This document shows positions 33,208 through 37,686 of a DNA stretch of 37,686 nt, one piece after another. Under the pieces are notes generated by a model. The model was not told the origin of the DNA. It made no database searches and saw only the letters and a program-made list of their open reading frames with translations. The position numbers and the translations under genes were made by a program. Within the stretch, counting starts at the first letter, position 1; each line of letters starts with the position of its first letter. This stretch comes from Spirochaetia bacterium (GTDB lineage: Bacteria > Spirochaetota > Spirochaetia > DSM-16054 > Sediminispirochaetaceae), in the NCBI GenBank assembly GCA_021736475.1, contig JAIPFV010000017.1, forward strand, positions 1 to 37,686, in the 5' to 3' direction.

Positions 33208-35067
33208 ATGAAGAAGTTTATACTTATTTTTGCAGCCCTCATCGGCATGAGCCTGCTTATCCTGCTCGACAGGTATCAGGTTTCCGGTTGGCAAGAGAAA
33301 AGGGACCTGGCTCTTGCCAAGGAAGCCGGTATTACCCAGCTCCGTCTGCAAAATGCCCTGACCTCACGCATACACCTAACCCAATATCTTAAAGCGCTGG
33401 TCTATATGCATTCCACTCTGCCTGAATCCTCCCAAGCTCATACAACCCTCACTGAGAACGAATTTAGACAGTTTGCCCAGAGTCTGTTGGAGTACAATCC
33501 GGCTCTGCGGGCACTGCAGCTAACCGATAAAAATACCCAAGTAGCATATGTGTACCCGCCAAAAAATAACAAAATCGCCATAACCGAACCGATGCTGCTG
33601 ATAGAAGACCCCTTGCGGGGTAAGTATGCCCGCAAAGCTATCGAAGAAAGAAGGATGACCGTTCAGCCGCCCTTTGAACTGCGTCAAGGAGGCCTGGGCA
33701 TTGCAGCCCGAAACCCTGTGTTTGCGGACGACTCGTTTATCGGATTGGCCATAGCGGTTATCGATGTTCCTACGGTTATTGATGATGCGTTTCCTAATGA
33801 AAAAAGGTCAACCTATAAGGTAAGTCTTATAGATTCCCGGGGAAACCGTTTCTACCATACAATAGAAAGCAACACTCCCACGGAGCGGAGAACTGTCTCT
33901 TTTGCCGATACCCACTGGACATTGGAAATGGTATATAAAAACCCCGATGCCTCTCCGCCCCTCTTATCAAGAATCATTATTTTTCTGTTTGGCGGGGGCT
34001 TTCTTTTCCTGTTACTGCTCATCATTTGGATTTTACAGAACCGGACAGAACTTTTGAGGGGAGAGGTTGCGAAAAGAACAGAAGAGCTAAGTCAAAGCGA
34101 ACATCGCTTTAGAAGCATCGTCGCAGATTCCGAGGCGGGCTACTTTTTGATTGGTGTAGATGGAACGTATAAAGATGTAAACGAGGGCTGGCTTAAGATG
34201 CACGAATACTCCCACAGGGAGGAGATTGTGGGTAAACCCTTCACCCTTACCCAAGACCCTGAGGAGCTTGAAAGGGCTAGCAATTTGCTGGAAACCCTCT
34301 TAAAGGGCGAAAGAATATCTACCACGGAGTTTTCTAGAATCACAAAATCGGGACAAAAAAAATACCACATGTGTACCGCCAGGCCCGTCTATCAGAACGG
34401 AGAAGTTATTGGAATTGAGGGCTTTCTATTCGATATTACCGACCGGAAAAAGGCCGACCAAGAAAAAACCTTTCTTATGAATGAACTAAACCATCGGGTG
34501 AAAAATAACCTGTTGATGGTCAATTCTCTGATAAGGCTCAAAGAGTCTGCCCTTGGAGGATCGGTGGACCTCTCTGATATTAGACATCAGATAGATGCCA
34601 TCCGCATAGTGCATGAGAAATTATATAAAACCGGAGAGATTGCACATATCAATATGCGCGACTATATACAGGACCTGCTTACCACTATTTTTTCATCCTT
34701 TGCATCTCAAGCTGTCACACTAGATAGCCGGGTTGAGAACATTTATATAAACACCAAAGACGCCGTTGCCCTTGGGCTGATTATAAATGAAATAGCTACA
34801 AACGCAATTAAATACGGTTTTAGTACCGGAGATGACACCAGCCAAAAGGCTGTGTTTAAAATTAGGATGGTGAGGGACTTTGCTACTGAAGAATATATCC
34901 TCTCCGTCTCCAATAGCGGAAACCCCTTCCCCGAGGATACTAGTATTGAGAACTCCGAAACCCTCGGATTACGTTTAATCTCTATCCTTGCAAGGCAGTT
35001 AGACGGTACCGTGGAGCTGCAAAAAACCCCTCAAGCCCTCTACACCATCCGGTTCCCCGTACCCTAA
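33208..35067 (+). CDS. CHASE-PAS-HisKA_2 membrane histidine kinase
   Basis: A 619-residue kinase. Helix 1 (about 4-20) and helix 2 (IIFLFGGGFLFLLLLIIWIL, about 255-275) enclose an extracytoplasmic CHASE-like sensor (ERRMTVQPPFELRQGGLGIA, then FIGLAIAVIDVPTVIDD). A PAS domain follows (about 295-410), then HisKA_2 with NELNHRVKNNLLMVNSLI and HATPase with LIINEIATNAIKYGF. GAGG lies 6 nt before the ATG. It lies 50 bp after the hybrid kinase gene and probably forms an operon with it. It converges with the sigma-factor gene with a 4-bp gap. Confidence 0.92.
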   Translation: MKKFILIFAALIGMSLLILLDRYQVSGWQEKRDLALAKEAGITQLRLQNALTSRIHLTQYLKALVYMHSTLPESSQAHTTLTENEFRQFAQSLLEYNPALRALQLTDKNTQVAYVYPPKNNKIAITEPMLLIEDPLRGKYARKAIEERRMTVQPPFELRQGGLGIAARNPVFADDSFIGLAIAVIDVPTVIDDAFPNEKRSTYKVSLIDSRGNRFYHTIESNTPTERRTVSFADTHWTLEMVYKNPDASPPLLSRIIIFLFGGGFLFLLLLIIWILQNRTELLRGEVAKRTEELSQSEHRFRSIVADSEAGYFLIGVDGTYKDVNEGWLKMHEYSHREEIVGKPFTLTQDPEELERASNLLETLLKGERISTTEFSRITKSGQKKYHMCTARPVYQNGEVIGIEGFLFDITDRKKADQEKTFLMNELNHRVKNNLLMVNSLIRLKESALGGSVDLSDIRHQIDAIRIVHEKLYKTGEIAHINMRDYIQDLLTTIFSSFASQAVTLDSRVENIYINTKDAVALGLIINEIATNAIKYGFSTGDDTSQKAVFKIRMVRDFATEEYILSVSNSGNPFPEDTSIENSETLGLRLISILARQLDGTVELQKTPQALYTIRFPVP

Positions 35068-35071
35068 ATAC

Positions 35072-35650
35072 TCACACCCAGCCGAAGCCCCTCATCGCTT
35101 GTATCAGTTGTTCGCGAGCCCGGCGCAGGTAGGTTTTTACTGTATTCTCCGGAATTTCCAGGGTGCGGCTGGTGTCTTTTACCGAAAGGCCTTCCACCAT
35201 TCGCAGTACGAATACTTCTTTTAAATTCTGGTCCAGTGTGTTGAGGGCTCTTTGAGCCAAACGCTCACCTTCCCTCTGTATCGCACTGGTATCGGGGGCT
35301 CTGTTTTTGTCGTCCCTGCGTATCGATTCGTTCAGACTCTCTTCATAGGGTATGTCCGGATCGGGCTTCCGGCTGTTTTTTCGATTCAGGCTGCGCAGAT
35401 GGTTTACCGCGATAGTGTAGATCCAGGAATAAAAGCGACGGGAGGAATCGAAAGATGAGATGGAGCGATACGCTTTTACAAACACCTCCTGCACCGCATC
35501 TTCGGCCGCTTCTTGATCGCCGAGCATACGGTAACAGAGGGAATACAGCACAGGCGTATAACGGCGGACAATCCGTTGAAAAGCCTCAACCTGTCCCTGT
35601 TGTACGAGTTCTATGTCCTGTTCATCACTATAATTCTGCTCTTGCCCCAC
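35072..35650 (-). CDS. ECF sigma factor, RpoE-like
   Basis: A 192-residue extracytoplasmic-function sigma factor. Region 2 is DQEAAEDAVQEVFVKAYRSI then FYSWIYTIAVNHLRSLNRK. Region 4 is LDQNLKEVFVLRMVEGLSVK then LEIPENTVKTYLRRAREQL. The start is GTG, with GGAGG about 11 nt upstream. No anti-sigma factor with a zinc-binding motif is adjacent. The preceding gene on this strand encodes a small exported protein but is separated by a terminator. Confidence 0.93.
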   Translation of the reverse strand: MGQEQNYSDEQDIELVQQGQVEAFQRIVRRYTPVLYSLCYRMLGDQEAAEDAVQEVFVKAYRSISSFDSSRRFYSWIYTIAVNHLRSLNRKNSRKPDPDIPYEESLNESIRRDDKNRAPDTSAIQREGERLAQRALNTLDQNLKEVFVLRMVEGLSVKDTSRTLEIPENTVKTYLRRAREQLIQAMRGFGWV

Positions 35651-35729
35651 CCTTGCTGCAGCCTCCTACATCCATATGTACAATTTCAAAAGACAGTATA
35701 CCCTCTTTCTTTAATGATTCGGAATGCCT

Positions 35730-35766
35730 AAAAAGGGGCCGGTGGATTCTTTATCTACCCGACCCC
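35730..35766 (-). terminator. Intrinsic terminator after the exported-protein gene
   Basis: Read on the minus strand, GGGGTCGG (35759-35766) pairs with CCGGCCCC (35735-35742) as an 8-bp stem with one T-G pair around a 16-nt loop. It is followed directly by TTTTT (35730-35734). It lies 55 bp past the stop of the gene at 35822. Confidence 0.7.
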
Positions 35767-35821
35767 AGTAATTTAATTTGTTACGCTTTTCAATAATACC
35801 CAGCCTTATCAATCGAGCTTA

Positions 35822-36418
35822 TCAATCGGTGGCGGAAGTGCCGGGGGTATCGCCGGCAGGAGTTTCATCACCCGCCTGGGAGCCCTTCGACTTGCCCTCT
35901 TCAGCACTCTTTTTTTGCTCCGAGGCCTGCTTTTTGGCAGCCTTGCGTGCTTCGGTACTTACCCTCTCGCGTACAATCTCTCCGAGGTTCTCGCTCTGAT
36001 CGCCGCTTTTCCACTGCTCAATCCGGCCGAGCATACTGCGCACCGCCTCTAAAGTTGCCCGAGCCACTACTGTATCCTCGTAGTTTTCGTTCTCCAGGCG
36101 TATGGTGTTTTGAGCCAGCTCCAGGGCTAATTCTGCATTCTGCTCGGGATCAAGATCTGCCTCTTGATCTTTGGCCAGGCTTAATGCCCGGGCTACTGCC
36201 TCGGCATGGCCTCCTTCCACTGCTTCCCATTCGGATTCATCCGCTGAATCGATTATCGCCTCTACCTCTTCCTGGGTAAAGCCTGAATTCCTTAGGGCTG
36301 TATCGAGCCTCTCGGTAAAACTTTCGTCGCTCGCCTCCTGGGCACCTGCGCCAAAAACTACCGGAGCTCCTACTAAAGCTATCATCATCGTTGTAATTAA
36401 AATTTTGTTTAGTCTCAT
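35822..36418 (-). CDS. Small exported protein of unknown function
   Basis: A 198-residue protein with a signal peptide (MRLNKILITTMMIALVGAP then VVFGAGAQE; probable cleavage at the AGA). An acidic helical middle follows (GFTQEEVEAIIDSADESEWE; NAELALELAQNTIRL). The C-terminal tail of about 45 residues is low-complexity, rich in K, S, G, E and T, and probably disordered. GGAGGG lies about 6 nt before the ATG. No family is recognised. It could be an envelope-stress sensor for the sigma factor downstream, but only position suggests that. Confidence 0.75.
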   Translation of the reverse strand: MRLNKILITTMMIALVGAPVVFGAGAQEASDESFTERLDTALRNSGFTQEEVEAIIDSADESEWEAVEGGHAEAVARALSLAKDQEADLDPEQNAELALELAQNTIRLENENYEDTVVARATLEAVRSMLGRIEQWKSGDQSENLGEIVRERVSTEARKAAKKQASEQKKSAEEGKSKGSQAGDETPAGDTPGTSATD

Positions 36419-36685
36419 TATATCCCTCCTTCTACTAGGAATATACGCATATACAGGGCGGAGGTTTTAAACCCGGTTAACAAAGCTGTGGCCACACCGA
36501 ACTAATCCCTTATGCCGGCCGGCTACTGCCGTGGACAGCTCGGTTGCCCCGGTTTTGGCTTGTCTATGGGAAGAGCATTTTTTTAAGAAATACCCCCACA
36601 GAGATAGAGGGTTACGCTGGGTCTTTTAGAGATTTGTTAGGGTTTTGTTAGATTTTTGGAAAAACCTATGTTATATTGAAGCAAC

Positions 36686-37686
36686 ATGAGTAAAGAAACC
36701 GTATTATTTGTAGATGATGAAGAGTCGATTCTGAAGGCCTTGAAGCGGGAGCTGTCAGCCTGGGCTAAAGGGCAGCAGGTAGAGCTCTTATTTCGCTCCT
36801 CCGCCGAACGCGCCCTGGAAGTGATAGAACAGCAGGGCAAAGATATCGCGGTGGTGGTCTCGGACCTCAAAATGCCGGCGGTGGGCGGAACAGAGCTGCT
36901 AACCGAGGTAAAAAGCAGGCGGCCGGAGATTAAAACAATAATTCTGAGCGGCTACTCGGATACCGGGCAAATGATAAACGCCATTGAGAGTGGAATTGCA
37001 GCTTTTATTCTTAAACCCTGGGAAAGTGATAAACTGGTAAACCAGGTTGAGAAGGCACTTAACGGATATCGACTGCAAAAAAAATACAACGAATATGTGC
37101 ACATGCTCAACGAGGAGCTGCGCTGGGCGGGGGAGTTGCAGAAAAAGCTGCTTGAAGCTGAGATCCCTTACTCTGATAAGATAGATTTTACGGTCACCTA
37201 CGAGCCGCTCCCCAATCTGCATTGCGGGGGAGATTATTATGATATCATCCCCTTCGACAAGGACCGCTACATAATTCTCATTGGGGATGTAGCCGGCCAT
37301 GGGGTGAAGGCCGCCTTTATTACCACCATGTTGAAAACTATGATCTACCGTGGTTACATCCGTCGGAGGGTCGGTAAAGAGTTCTCCCCGGCGGGCTTCC
37401 TCGGCTGGCTTAACTCGCAGGTATGCGACCAGCTTCAGGATTTTCCGGATATGCTGGTTACCTTTTTTGCATTGCTGATCGACCTTCCGCGCAGGAAACT
37501 TGTCTACTCAAATGCCGGTCATTTTCCGTTTTTTCTTATTCACCAGGACGGATCAAGTACGAAGTGTGGGGTGGAGGGGGCCGGAATGGGCTTCGAGGCC
37601 AATTTGCACTACACGGAAGAAGAACAGGAACTGAAGCCCCAGGATACCGCCGTATTCTTTACCGACGGATTGCTTGAATACCCCGG
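36686..37686 (+). CDS. Receiver plus PP2C (RsbU/SpoIIE-type) phosphatase, 3' end outside window
   Basis: The ATG at 36686 opens a frame that runs off the window (at least 333 residues). The receiver (about 1-120) shows VLFVDDEESI, phospho-acceptor VVVSDLKMPA, switch serine in IILSGYSD and the lysine in FILKPWE. A short coiled linker (about 120-160) leads to a SpoIIE-like PP2C domain with CGGDYYDI, IGDVAGHGVKAA, SNAGHFPFF and FFTDGLLEY. All the metal-binding aspartates in these motifs are intact. Such proteins dephosphorylate anti-sigma antagonists or similar targets. There is no Shine-Dalgarno; TATATT lies 8 nt before the ATG, so a very short leader is possible. Confidence 0.88.
   Translation, partial: MSKETVLFVDDEESILKALKRELSAWAKGQQVELLFRSSAERALEVIEQQGKDIAVVVSDLKMPAVGGTELLTEVKSRRPEIKTIILSGYSDTGQMINAIESGIAAFILKPWESDKLVNQVEKALNGYRLQKKYNEYVHMLNEELRWAGELQKKLLEAEIPYSDKIDFTVTYEPLPNLHCGGDYYDIIPFDKDRYIILIGDVAGHGVKAAFITTMLKTMIYRGYIRRRVGKEFSPAGFLGWLNSQVCDQLQDFPDMLVTFFALLIDLPRRKLVYSNAGHFPFFLIHQDGSSTKCGVEGAGMGFEANLHYTEEEQELKPQDTAVFFTDGLLEYP

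Overview
The window most likely comes from a free-living spirochaete (Spirochaetota, Spirochaeta/Sediminispirochaeta-like). Evidence is the signal peptides ending in FAAGEKE or FGAGAQE, the very high density of PAS and histidine-kinase sensor proteins, a membrane-anchored PilZ protein, and the thrC/apgM pair. This is inference from protein style; no 16S rRNA, tRNA or CRISPR is visible.

Region 1 (1-12.6 kb). After the 3' end of an MFS transporter, everything is on the minus strand. It reads, in transcription order, as a beta-glucan/oligosaccharide uptake and hydrolysis operon: MalF- and MalG-type ABC permeases, a cytoplasmic GH5 glycosidase, a YesM-type sensor kinase, a YesN-type AraC response regulator, a solute-binding protein and a cytoplasmic GH30 glycosidase. 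A LOV-like/GAF/PAS/GGDEF diguanylate cyclase and a NagD-like HAD phosphatase follow. Two promoters, before malF and before the binding-protein gene, share a bipartite motif with identical internal spacing. It is the best candidate for the YesN operator. A GC-rich hairpin follows the binding-protein gene.

Region 2 (12.6-20.8 kb) is an accessory island of toxin-antitoxin-type modules and their debris. Intact genes are AbiEi/AbiEii, a cupin, HigBA, an AAA+ DUF4143 ATPase, VapBC, and AbrB/PIN. Between them lie fragments of abiEii (two), PIN toxins (two), an XRE regulator and a sensor kinase. A 140-bp MITE-like element made of two near-perfect hairpins sits just upstream of higBA.

Region 3 (20.8-37.7 kb) is signalling-rich. 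It carries a PilZ protein, a divergent response regulator/kinase pair, a lone receiver, an Rnk - Enzyme I-like - HisKA_2 kinase operon, thrC with an apgM-type gene (possibly the homoserine kinase of the pathway), two large HisKA_2 kinases, an ECF sigma factor, a small exported protein, and a receiver-PP2C phosphatase cut by the window end.

A recurring feature is start codons placed 6-7 nt after a good -10 hexamer with no Shine-Dalgarno. This is seen for abiEi, higB, the ATPase gene and thrC, and more weakly for the divergent regulator/kinase pair. It predicts leaderless mRNAs.
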